Assembly (NCBI RefSeq): GCF_002234915.1 | Contig: NZ_NEWD01000016.1 | Coordinates: 120,829-184,828, forward strand | DNA from: Bifidobacterium vansinderenii | GTDB lineage: Bacteria; Actinomycetota; Actinomycetes; Actinomycetales; Bifidobacteriaceae | Length of the DNA stretch: 64,000 bases | Reading direction: 5' to 3' | Part shown: positions 53,777-60,540 of the stretch, piece by piece | Layout: each line of letters starts with the position of its first letter | How positions within the stretch are numbered: position 1 is the first letter of the stretch | Translations under genes and position numbers: made by a program | The notes under the pieces: generated by a model | Databases searched by the model: none | Seen by the model: only the letters and a program-made list of their open reading frames with translations | What the model was told of the DNA's origin: nothing

Positions 53777-53911
53777 TTGCGATTCCAACGGTTTCGGCCC
53801 GTATTTTCAACGTTTCGGCACTGCTCCTATAATCGATGCAAACCGATAAAAACCGATCAAAAAGGGGTAGATGTACGTCGTTTAGTACGTCGTCCCCGAG
53901 GGGAGGCACTG

Positions 53912-55219
53912 TTGCCCAGGAAGAAGAAACCATCATCGCGCAGGTCGTTCGGCCGAATCGAATATCGGCCCAATTCGGATAGTCCGACGCGCGTGGTCGC
54001 CGCCTACCCGACGCCGGCCGACGCGTTCGCCCAATGGCCGGGCCTGCCGAAGCGGATCAGCCGGTCGTTTCCGATCGAGCAGGAGTCGGAGGCGCTGGCA
54101 TGGCTGGACGGCGAGAAACGCAGGATGGACGCAGGCGTGTGGGAGCCGCCCACGGTGCGTGAAAAGAAGGCGGAGACGGTCGGGCTCACGTTTGACGAGT
54201 ATTTCCCCACATGGTTGGAGAAGCGCCGTTATAGGGGCAATCCGCTGCGTCCCGGCACCAAGTATCGGTTGCGCCGGGATTACGAGAACCACATCAAACC
54301 GGCGTTCGGAGGCACGCCGATGGATAGGGTGACGCAGGCCATGGCCGACAAATTCCGCGACCAGCTGCGCGCGGATCAGCCGGCCATGCGCAGAAACGTC
54401 ATGAAGCTGCTCGCGGAGATCCTCCGCTCGGCCGCACTGCCGGGCGAGGACGGTTCGGAGCCGATCATCCCCCGCTACCCGCTGACACGCTCGGAGGCGA
54501 CACCGAAACGCAAGCGTGAGATCATCCCCGCAACCCCCGCGCAGGTGCGCCGAATCATGGACAACATGCCGGACGCATACCGGCTCGCGATCGAGCTCGG
54601 CTGCGCCGTGGAGCTACGGATTGGTGAGGTCTGCGCCCTGCAGCGACGAGACATCATCCTGGGCACGCGTCGCCTGCATGTGCATAGGACGCGTACGACG
54701 ATGGATCCCGACTCGCTGACCGGCAGTCCGAAAACGGTGGGGTCGGAACGGTGGGAGCCGATCCCGGAGACGATCCTCCCCCACTTGCAGGAGCACCTGG
54801 CCACATTGCCGGAGGGTGACGAGGCGTGGCTGTTCCCGGCCGCCCGCAACCCATCGGAGCCGTTGCACCCGAATACGCTGCGTGGTTGGTATGACACGGC
54901 GCGGAAGGCCGCGCACCGGCCGGATCTGCGTTTCCACGATCTGCGGCATACGGGTTTGACGTGGCTGGCGTTGGAGGGGGCAACGCTCAGGGAGTTGATG
55001 GATGCGGGCGGTCATACGAGCGCCGACGTCGCCCTGCTGTATCAGCACAGCATGGATGATCGGCGCCGAGATCTCGCCAACAGGGTCGGCGAACGACTAT
55101 ACGAGGACACGACGCCCGACGGATTGAGGGCGAGGATTCGCGAGATCAATGATCGGATTCGCGAACTTGAGGAGGAACGCGATGGCCTCCGCGCGCAGCT
55201 CGAAGCGATTTCCTCGTGA
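53912..55219 (+). CDS. int: phage tyrosine-type integrase
   Basis: 435 residues from a TTG at 53912 with GGGAGG seven bases upstream; the longer open frame runs back toward ssrA and is unlikely. N-terminal AP2-like arm-binding part (to about 70), SAM-like core-binding domain (VGLTFDEYFPTWLEK onward), then the catalytic domain: Arg in VELRIGEVCAL near 234, HDLRHTGLTWLA near 342, GGHTS near 365 and the nucleophile in YQHS near 375. A coiled coil ends the protein (INDRIRELEEERDGLRAQLE). Position next to ssrA fits site-specific integration there. Confidence 0.95.
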   Translation: MPRKKKPSSRRSFGRIEYRPNSDSPTRVVAAYPTPADAFAQWPGLPKRISRSFPIEQESEALAWLDGEKRRMDAGVWEPPTVREKKAETVGLTFDEYFPTWLEKRRYRGNPLRPGTKYRLRRDYENHIKPAFGGTPMDRVTQAMADKFRDQLRADQPAMRRNVMKLLAEILRSAALPGEDGSEPIIPRYPLTRSEATPKRKREIIPATPAQVRRIMDNMPDAYRLAIELGCAVELRIGEVCALQRRDIILGTRRLHVHRTRTTMDPDSLTGSPKTVGSERWEPIPETILPHLQEHLATLPEGDEAWLFPAARNPSEPLHPNTLRGWYDTARKAAHRPDLRFHDLRHTGLTWLALEGATLRELMDAGGHTSADVALLYQHSMDDRRRDLANRVGERLYEDTTPDGLRARIREINDRIRELEEERDGLRAQLEAISS

Positions 55220-55455
55220 TTTTTGTAATCCTTTATGTCTCTCTTCTTGTAGAGTTTATGTTAGTTCACACGTGCGTGTTAGTAAGCAGTATCCGATACG
55301 TGTGAATGCGTACTAATCAATACGTGTGATTGTGTGATATCATCTGTGTGTGAATGAAAGACCCCGCAGTGCTGGTGACACCGCGGGGTCGGTCGGAAAA
55401 CCACGCATACGATTCTCCGCATCACAGTCTAGGCCATGGTGTGGAGGGAAAAGGC
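55220..55455. promoter_or_regulatory. AT-rich phage control region with ACGTGTGA repeats and a hairpin
   Basis: ACGTGTGAA at 55298-55306 and ACGTGTGAT at 55322-55330 are direct repeats 24 bp apart within longer similar blocks (ATACGTGTGAnTG); an inverted copy TTCACACGT lies at 55265-55273. A GACCCCGC/GCGGGGTC stem with inner GTG/CAC pairing follows at 55360-55390. The region precedes the next gene and looks like operators or iterons plus a terminator or attenuator. No gene is seen. Confidence 0.65.
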
Positions 55456-55968
55456 ATGACATACATGGGATACCGCAACATTGACCGCGTATTCGCCCTC
55501 GCCGAGCGGGGCAAATTGTCCAAGATCGTCGGAGACAACCTCAAGCTCAATGAGCTCGCCCTCGGCATGATGTGCTTCATGGGCAAGACCGCTATTGACA
55601 AAGAGGATACGGCTGCGATCAACGAGGGCAACCCCTACTGGTGCTATTGGCTCGGCTGGGATGCCATGGCCGCTGGAATGGGGCTGATACTACCCACGCA
55701 GCAGCAGTTGGACCTCTCCTACGTCGGTGATGGCTCGGGCGCCGAGAAGGCCATCGAGAACCGCACCCTGACCGCTCGAAACCGGCTGAGCAGGACGGCG
55801 AAGTTCCTCCGCGATAACGGATGCCTGCGGCTTCTGCGTCCCGCCACATCGTTTGCGGGAGGCAATAAGAAAACGGCGATCTGGATGCTGTGCCTCGGCG
55901 AGGATGATGCGGAGAACGATACTGCGGAACGCTGGGCACGCCGAGTCCTGCACCTTCGAGCACGGTGA
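55456..55968 (+). CDS. phage hypothetical protein with winged-helix-like C-terminal half
   Basis: 170 residues from MTYMGYRNIDRVFALAERG; GGAGGGAAAAGG precedes the ATG at 55456. No family recognised. The C-terminal half (TARNRLSRTAKFLRDNGCLRLLRPATSF, then KKTAIWMLCLGED) has the spacing of a winged helix with a basic wing. The middle is Trp/Met-rich (YWCYWLGWDAMAAGMGLIL). It is the first gene after the integrase and its repeats-containing upstream region suggests tight control; it may be a regulator or replication-accessory protein. Confidence 0.7.
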   Translation: MTYMGYRNIDRVFALAERGKLSKIVGDNLKLNELALGMMCFMGKTAIDKEDTAAINEGNPYWCYWLGWDAMAAGMGLILPTQQQLDLSYVGDGSGAEKAIENRTLTARNRLSRTAKFLRDNGCLRLLRPATSFAGGNKKTAIWMLCLGEDDAENDTAERWARRVLHLRAR

Positions 55969-56053
55969 GGATTGGGCGCGGGAATGCCTCGGACTCGAGT
56001 GGAGGGAAAATTCCTGATTTTTGCGACACGCCGGTATGCCATCGCCACATCCA

Positions 56054-56093
56054 TGATACTATTGGTATCACCAAGGGATGCACAAGGCATCCC
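56054..56093. promoter_or_regulatory. two tandem inverted-repeat operators upstream of an acidic phage gene
   Basis: TGATAC-TATTG-GTATCA (56054-56070) and GGGATGC-ACAAG-GCATCCC (56075-56093), both perfect with 5-nt spacers and separated by 4 nt, lie 24-63 nt before the ATG at 56117. Their position over the probable promoter points to repression by one or two DNA-binding proteins. Confidence 0.75.
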
Positions 56094-56116
56094 GAACGAG
56101 CAGAAAGGCTCCGATC

Positions 56117-56431
56117 ATGAACATCTACCAGATCAGCACCTACATCTTCAACCACACCGGCCATCTCGTCGAAACCTCCATCTGCAACGGCATTTACTCG
56201 GACGACACCATCGAGGTCAGAAAGGTCAACGGCAGCCCCTACCTCGCACTGAGCTTCGACCCCACCGACGACAGCTTCATCCTCGGCACACTCTGGTATC
56301 GCCACGGATACGGCGAAAACGGCGGTTTCGATGACGAACCGCTGGAGGAGGGCCTCTGCTGGAGTCTCGACGACGAGGATGACACCGACACGCTCGACGA
56401 GATCTGCCGGTACGCCGACCAGAACCTCTGA
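56117..56431 (+). CDS. small highly acidic phage protein (candidate anti-CRISPR or DNA mimic)
   Basis: 104 residues from MNIYQISTYIFNHTG, with AGAAAGG before the ATG; the open frame starts earlier but over the operators. I count about 22 Asp/Glu against 4 Lys/Arg, concentrated in the second half (GFDDEPLEEGLCWSLDDEDD). No known family recognised. Small size, strong negative charge, position in a prophage beside a solitary CRISPR repeat and strongly palindromic promoter are features of anti-CRISPR or other anti-restriction DNA-mimic proteins, but nothing in the sequence proves this. Confidence 0.75.
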   Translation: MNIYQISTYIFNHTGHLVETSICNGIYSDDTIEVRKVNGSPYLALSFDPTDDSFILGTLWYRHGYGENGGFDDEPLEEGLCWSLDDEDDTDTLDEICRYADQNL

Positions 56432-56443
56432 CCTACAAACCTT

Positions 56444-56475
56444 GTCGCCCGATCCTTTCGGGCGTGGATTGAAAC
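56444..56475 (+). CRISPR. solitary type I-C-like CRISPR repeat unit in prophage
   Basis: A 32-nt unit: GTCGCCCGA, 5-nt loop TCCTT, TCGGGCG, then TGGATTGAAAC. The 7-bp stem CGCCCGA/TCGGGCG, the GTCGCCC 5' end and the CGTGGATTGAAAC 3' end match the usual 32-nt type I-C repeat layout. No second copy, spacer or cas gene is visible within the window, so it is not an array. It lies 13 nt after one acidic gene and 73 nt before the next, in the sense orientation of both. Confidence 0.8.
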
Positions 56476-56488
56476 ACCCCCTATCACA

Positions 56489-56514
56489 GTGCCCGATCAT
56501 GATCGGTCGGGCAC
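56489..56514 (+). other. hairpin after the solitary repeat, with arms like the repeat stem
   Basis: GTGCCCGA (56489-56496), loop TCATGATCGG, TCGGGCAC (56507-56514): perfect 8-bp stem. The arms share GCCCGATC/TCGGGC with the solitary repeat stem. CCGATCATGATCGG inside is itself a 14-bp palindrome. No T run follows, so it is not a standard terminator. Confidence 0.7.
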
Positions 56515-56547
56515 CCCAGATCACACCATTTCCCAAGGAGAACTATC

Positions 56548-56868
56548 ATGACCGTCTTCACTGATCACAAGCGCATCGTCAACATCGAACTCAAGAACTG
56601 GGACGAAACCACCCAGAACTGGTCGCCGGACTGGAGCGACGACTTCTACGATGTTGGCGGCGCCAGGAACCTCAACGAATCCGACGACGACTTCAACCAC
56701 CCCTACGGGAAGCTGCTGGAAAAGCACGATTTCTTCGAGGGCGAGCCCGTGTACGAGGTCGACGATATCGCCTATCTCATCGACTACGCGAACGACATGA
56801 TCAACGGCGTCGGCGACTTCGACACCCCAAGCCCGCAGACCACGCTTTTCGTCAACGATCTGGACTGA
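56548..56868 (+). CDS. second small highly acidic phage protein
   Basis: 106 residues from MTVFTDHKRIVNIELKNWDE, preceded by AAGGAG. About 25 Asp/Glu against 6 Lys/Arg, spread over the whole chain (WSPDWSDDFYD, NESDDDFN, YEVDDIAYLIDYANDM), giving a strongly acidic surface. No family recognised. Not clearly homologous to the acidic protein upstream. The next gene follows after one base. As with its neighbour, a DNA-mimic antirestriction or anti-CRISPR role is a hypothesis from charge, size and context. Confidence 0.75.
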   Translation: MTVFTDHKRIVNIELKNWDETTQNWSPDWSDDFYDVGGARNLNESDDDFNHPYGKLLEKHDFFEGEPVYEVDDIAYLIDYANDMINGVGDFDTPSPQTTLFVNDLD

Positions 56869-56869
56869 C

Positions 56870-57727
56870 ATGGGCAGGCAGAAAAAACTTCGTCTCACTC
56901 CGTCATGGCTCCCGGTCGTCCGTGACCATCTGGTCAAGGAGGGCCGGCGCCAGGCGGCGAGAGGGAATCTGAACGGCACGGTCAGCGAACGGATCCTCAA
57001 CGAGTTCTACAACGAGATGGACATCCTCGCCACATCTCCCCTCTGGTGGGTGAGCCGCGACATGAAAACCGTCTGCGTGGATACCGTGGTCAACGGCCCA
57101 CGCCCACCGGCTACGGAATTCCCCACGGTCAGCGGTTTCATCGTGTTCGAGGATGGGTTCATCGTCCGCAGCGACGAGGTCGGGGAGATTCTGGTGGACG
57201 CGGTCAGCTGGGAGCAGGATTACAGCGAGGTCGATTCCGACGGATTGCCCGGCGTCATGTTCAGGCTTTTCAGCTCCGACCATCGGGTCACCATGTCCGG
57301 CAGGCTGCTGGACGCCAGTCTGCCTATCGGCCCCATGGCCAACATCCACGACGACGACGTGGACAGGGCGGTATTGGCGATGATGCAGACGGCGTTCGCG
57401 CTCATGGACCAGCCAAGCGTCACCGCCGTGGCCGAGCATCGATGGGACGATCGACGGGATGGTCCTCAACCCAAGTCGCTCAGGCTCGCCCCAAAGGTGA
57501 AGATGATCGTCTTGCGGGAGGCGCCAAAAGCCCGGACCACGGACGGTGAGAATGGGACGTCTGGCGTGCTGACGCACCGTTTCATCGTGCGTGGCTTCTA
57601 CCGTGAGCAGCCGTATGGGCCCAATCATTCCCTGCGTCGCAGGCAGTGGATTCCACCGTTTGTCAAGGGGCCGGCCGGCACCCCGCTGATCGTCAAGGAC
57701 TCGGTGAGAATATGGCGCAGACTGTAA
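56870..57727 (+). CDS. phage protein of unknown function with HRF-VRG-(Y)REQ C-terminal motif
   Basis: 285 residues, starting one base after the upstream stop. The C-terminal segment HRFIVRGFYREQPYGPNHSL then RRRQWIPPFVKGPAGTPLIVKDSVRIW matches a motif I recognise from actinobacterial phage and plasmid proteins of unknown function (HRWxVRGHWRxQ-type ending). The N-terminal part is helical and basic, the middle mixed with many Val/Asp. It overlaps the next gene by 16 nt, so both are translated as one unit. No enzymatic motif seen. Confidence 0.75.
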   Translation: MGRQKKLRLTPSWLPVVRDHLVKEGRRQAARGNLNGTVSERILNEFYNEMDILATSPLWWVSRDMKTVCVDTVVNGPRPPATEFPTVSGFIVFEDGFIVRSDEVGEILVDAVSWEQDYSEVDSDGLPGVMFRLFSSDHRVTMSGRLLDASLPIGPMANIHDDDVDRAVLAMMQTAFALMDQPSVTAVAEHRWDDRRDGPQPKSLRLAPKVKMIVLREAPKARTTDGENGTSGVLTHRFIVRGFYREQPYGPNHSLRRRQWIPPFVKGPAGTPLIVKDSVRIWRRL

Positions 57728-58605
57728 GCGGGCTGATCGCCGCCTATCTGGCGTCAGTGCCAGCGAAAAGCCGCAGACCATACCGAAGGGTATTGGACAT
57801 GTGGATCCGCTGGTGCGCGGACAACGCCATCGACATGATGCACGTCCGCCGCTCCCACATCGACGCATGGAAAATCTGGAGAGTGGAGCACATGGGAGTC
57901 AGCCCGGCCACGCTGGCCGCCGAACTGACGCCGATCTGCTGCTTCTACGAATACCTGTGGCAGGAGGGCTACCTGGAACGTAACCCCGCTGAACACGTGA
58001 AACGGCCGACGCAGCGCAGGTGGAGTGACGGGTCATGGCTGTCCGAGGAACAGGCCTCAAAGTTCCTCGCCCTCGCCGAGGCCGACCGTCGAACATGGGT
58101 GGGCGCCGCCTGCGCGCTGCTCCTGCTCAACGGACTCCGCAGAAACGAGGTACTGGGATTGGACATCGCGGACTACCATCGGGTGGACGGCCGCCCTACG
58201 CTCCACGTCAAACGCAAGTTCGACTGGATGCAGGAGGTCGGGCTGGCGGACCGTACCGCCGCCGACGTGGAACGCGCAATAGGCAAGCGGGCCACCGGAC
58301 CTCTCCTGCTCTACCGAGGCAAACGCCTGCAGTCGCAGACCCTCGCGGCCACGATAGCCGATCTCGGCAAGCAAAGCGGCGCGGACCGGCGCATCACCCC
58401 GCACTCCCTGCGCCGCACGTTCGCCACAACCGCCCGACGCCATGGCGTGCCCGATAGGGAGATCATGGCGTCCGGCGCGTGGAGCAGCCGGGAAATGATC
58501 GACCGATACGACATGGGCCGTCTGGCCGTTACCAACGCCGCCAGCACAGCGGTATCAGCCGCCCTAACCAATACCGATCCAACAGAAAGGACATCACAGG
58601 AATGA
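57712..58605 (+). CDS. second tyrosine recombinase (candidate inversion/shufflon recombinase)
   Basis: 297 residues from MAQTVSGLI; the ATG overlaps the previous gene. Xer-like layout without an arm-binding domain: core-binding helices to about 105, catalytic Arg in NGLRRNEVLGL near 141, HSLRRTFATTARRHG near 231, and GAWSSREMIDRYDMG near 255 with the nucleophile Tyr at about 266. Small recombinases of this sort next to tail genes run DNA inversion in some bifidobacterial prophages (the Rin system). Its stop overlaps the next gene's start (ATGA). Whether invertible sites exist here cannot be settled from one orientation. Confidence 0.88.
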   Translation: MAQTVSGLIAAYLASVPAKSRRPYRRVLDMWIRWCADNAIDMMHVRRSHIDAWKIWRVEHMGVSPATLAAELTPICCFYEYLWQEGYLERNPAEHVKRPTQRRWSDGSWLSEEQASKFLALAEADRRTWVGAACALLLLNGLRRNEVLGLDIADYHRVDGRPTLHVKRKFDWMQEVGLADRTAADVERAIGKRATGPLLLYRGKRLQSQTLAATIADLGKQSGADRRITPHSLRRTFATTARRHGVPDREIMASGAWSSREMIDRYDMGRLAVTNAASTAVSAALTNTDPTERTSQE

Positions 58606-58952
58606 GCATGACAAGCGCCGAATTCAAGTGCCTGCGCGAAAGCATGGGCCTGTCCCAACAGTGGGCGGCGGACCACTGGAAGGTCTCGATCATCAGCGTC
58701 AAACGGTGGGAGCGCAACTACCAGCCGCCAGCCGGTATCGAAATGGATCTCCGCGCCCTGAAAAAGCGGTTCGACCGTGAGGTTCGCATCGCTGCGGCGG
58801 CCGACGAGGATTCCGGCCTGCTTGTCCCCCGTCTGGACGTCGAGGCACCCCGAGATCTGCCTGCCGCATGGCATCGTGCGATCGCGCAGCGCGCCGCCGA
58901 ACAGTCGGGCGCACGGATCCTCTACTACGACGACGAACAGGACGCCGAATAA
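58602..58952 (+). CDS. helix-turn-helix protein coupled to the second recombinase
   Basis: 116 residues from MSMTSAEFKCLRESMGLSQQ; the ATG overlaps the recombinase stop and AGAAAGG lies upstream. Helix-turn-helix in MGLSQQWAADHWKVSIISVKRWER, with recognition helix VSIISVKRWE, similar to XRE-type or phage DUF1870-like proteins. The C-terminal half is acidic (EDSGLLVPRLDVEAPRD). It could control the recombinase, act as its accessory factor, or repress the acidic genes upstream. Ends before a hairpin that separates it from the late genes. Confidence 0.8.
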   Translation: MSMTSAEFKCLRESMGLSQQWAADHWKVSIISVKRWERNYQPPAGIEMDLRALKKRFDREVRIAAAADEDSGLLVPRLDVEAPRDLPAAWHRAIAQRAAEQSGARILYYDDEQDAE

Positions 58953-58963
58953 ACGCAAAAATG

Positions 58964-58992
58964 CCCCCGCCCAGCGTAATGCCGGACGGGGG
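58964..58992. terminator. bidirectional hairpin between early and lysis genes
   Basis: GCCCCCGCCC and CCGGACGGGGG arms pair around AGCGTAAT; preceded by AAAAAT on the plus strand, followed by TTGTTG. Placed between convergent transcription units. Confidence 0.7.
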
Positions 58993-58997
58993 TTGTT

Positions 58998-59034
58998 GTC
59001 TCACTAACCGTCACTGTCGTCTCACTAACCGTCA
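58998..59034. repeat. 16-bp direct repeat pair
   Basis: GTCTCACTAACCGTCA occurs at 58998-59013 and 59019-59034 (period 21 bp). GTCACTG and CAGTGAC flank the second copy as an inverted pair, and GTCAGTGA is repeated once more at 59043. It lies 3' of the recombinase-HTH pair and 17 nt beyond the holin stop; could be binding sites. Confidence 0.65.
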
Positions 59035-59050
59035 GTGACGAGTCAGTGAT

Positions 59051-59287
59051 CTATTTGCCGCTGAGCCTGACGGGGTTGTAGGCGACGCCGAACGCGGCCG
59101 CGATCACGCCCGCGGCCGAGCTGATGTAGGCGCCGACCTGCGGGTCACCGAACGCCGAGACGCCGAGACCGACGATTCCGGCGACGAGCGTGACGATGTA
59201 GATGATCGTGCGGATGCGCTCGTCAAACACAGGCGTGTACGGGGTGGTCGTATCCGCATGCTGCGGGGTGTTCTCGTTTTCTGCCAT
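59051..59287 (-). CDS. phage holin
   Basis: 78 residues. Polar N terminus of about 24 residues (MAENENTPQHADTTTPYTP), then two membrane helices (IRTIIYIVTLVAGIVGLGV and VGAYISSAAGVIAAAFGVAYN) joined by a short turn containing FGDPQ, ending in LSGK. Size and layout fit r1t-type/class II holins, and the endolysin gene is immediately upstream on the same strand (9 nt). It forms the membrane lesion that releases the endolysin. Confidence 0.85.
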   Translation of the reverse strand: MAENENTPQHADTTTPYTPVFDERIRTIIYIVTLVAGIVGLGVSAFGDPQVGAYISSAAGVIAAAFGVAYNPVRLSGK

Positions 59288-59296
59288 GGATCCTCC

Positions 59297-60199
59297 TTAG
59301 AATCGGTTTTCGTTCAAGCGTGTCTGCAGGGCGCGCACGGTGGCGGGGCCGAAGCTCGCGTCCTGCGCGACGCCGAGATGCGCCTGGATGGCGCGGATGG
59401 TGCCAGGACCCAACAGGCCATCCTGACCCTGTCCGAGCTGCGCCTGCACGCGACGGATGAGATCGGAGCCATAGCCGCCGTACGTGACGCAGCTGGTCGG
59501 CAGGGCGGGACGCCAGTAGGTGCGCTGATTCGGTACCACCTGGCCGGAAATCACGCCATCGACCGTGGTGCCCATGACCTGCTGCCAGCGGCGAATCGTG
59601 GCCGGACCACACGAGCCATCCACAGCCAGCCTGCCGTCATCCTGCGGAGCAGCCGGAGCGGCCTGCGGCACCTGCGCCGGCACATCCGCACCATTGACCA
59701 TGCTGTCGTACCACTGCTGGGCGCGGGTCATGTACGCGTCACGCTGGTCGCCCGCAATGGAAGCCGGGCACTCCGTGGACGTGTAGTGGAAGTGGGGGAA
59801 CACGTTGACACCCCACTGCGGCCGGCCGAGACCGTACACCTTGCAGATCGCGGCCACCAAGTGAGCACCATTATCCAGCGTCGCATCCGAGATGCGCCAC
59901 GGGCTGGTGCTGATATCCGCGTGCTCGATACCGATACTCGTGCGGTTGGCCTCGCCGTTGGCCGCGTGCCACGCGGTGTCACGATCATGGACGAGCTGGC
60001 CGATACGACCATTCGCATCGACCTGATAGTGGGCGCTGGCCTGACGGGTCTGCCACGTGTCATAGCAGCCCCTGATACTCAGGTTGCCGCCATTGTGGTG
60101 CAGCACCACCTTGTCGATCCTGCGGCCGTTGCGGCCGGGCGTGTAATGCTTCGTGAGAATCAGATTCTCGTCGGCGATGAGATTGTCCCAATCCTTCAT
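59297..60199 (-). CDS. phage endolysin: N-acetylmuramoyl-L-alanine amidase with peptidoglycan-binding repeats
   Basis: 300 residues. An Amidase_2 (PGRP-like) domain covers about 20-155: zinc ligand His in VVLHHNGGNLS, SIGIEHADIS, and the second site in HFHYTSTECPA. Three peptidoglycan-binding type 1 repeats follow (AVDGSCGPATIRRWQQVMG, GQDGLLGPGTIRAIQAHLG, AQDASFGPATVRALQTRL). It cleaves the amide bond between MurNAc and the peptide stem at lysis. No signal peptide, so it depends on the holin encoded 9 nt downstream. Confidence 0.95.
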   Translation of the reverse strand: MKDWDNLIADENLILTKHYTPGRNGRRIDKVVLHHNGGNLSIRGCYDTWQTRQASAHYQVDANGRIGQLVHDRDTAWHAANGEANRTSIGIEHADISTSPWRISDATLDNGAHLVAAICKVYGLGRPQWGVNVFPHFHYTSTECPASIAGDQRDAYMTRAQQWYDSMVNGADVPAQVPQAAPAAPQDDGRLAVDGSCGPATIRRWQQVMGTTVDGVISGQVVPNQRTYWRPALPTSCVTYGGYGSDLIRRVQAQLGQGQDGLLGPGTIRAIQAHLGVAQDASFGPATVRALQTRLNENRF

Positions 60200-60210
60200 A
60201 TTGGCTCCTT

Positions 60211-60531
60211 TCAGAGTGGTTTGTGTGTGATCGGTGCGCGTTGGATGTCGTCGTTGACGGCGGTGCCGTGCCCGTTACCGCCGAGCTGGTGGTAACAGTT
60301 GTAGAGTCGTTGGGCGCGGAATTTCAGGTCGTCGTCGGCGACGCCTCCCTGCCGGACCATCGTCGCCCGGAATTCCTCGAGCTTGCACAGCAGGAGTTCG
60401 CGCACGCCGTCGCTCATGGCGTCCTCCAGATGGCGTCGGCCTCGCCACCAGGCGAGCACGTAGCCGCCGAGCGCGCCGGCGATCGTGGTCACCGCCCACA
60501 TGATCAGGCTCTGGTCGAAATCACTGAGCAA
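60211..60531 (-). CDS. phage membrane protein of the lysis cassette
   Basis: 106 residues. One N-terminal membrane segment (IMWAVTTIAGALGGYVLAWW) followed by a soluble helical part ending in LYNCYHQLGGNGHGTAVNDDI. The Y-x-x-YHxLGGNG ending is seen in small proteins near holins of many Gram-positive phages. Role unknown, perhaps an accessory holin or spanin-like factor. Upstream neighbour is a baseplate-like gene, 9 nt away. Confidence 0.75.
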   Translation of the reverse strand: MLSDFDQSLIMWAVTTIAGALGGYVLAWWRGRRHLEDAMSDGVRELLLCKLEEFRATMVRQGGVADDDLKFRAQRLYNCYHQLGGNGHGTAVNDDIQRAPITHKPL

Positions 60532-60540
60532 AACAGCCTC

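Noticed and set aside
56444..56514. A CRISPR array
   Set aside because: Only one repeat and no spacer; no cas genes in the window. Called a solitary repeat unit instead.
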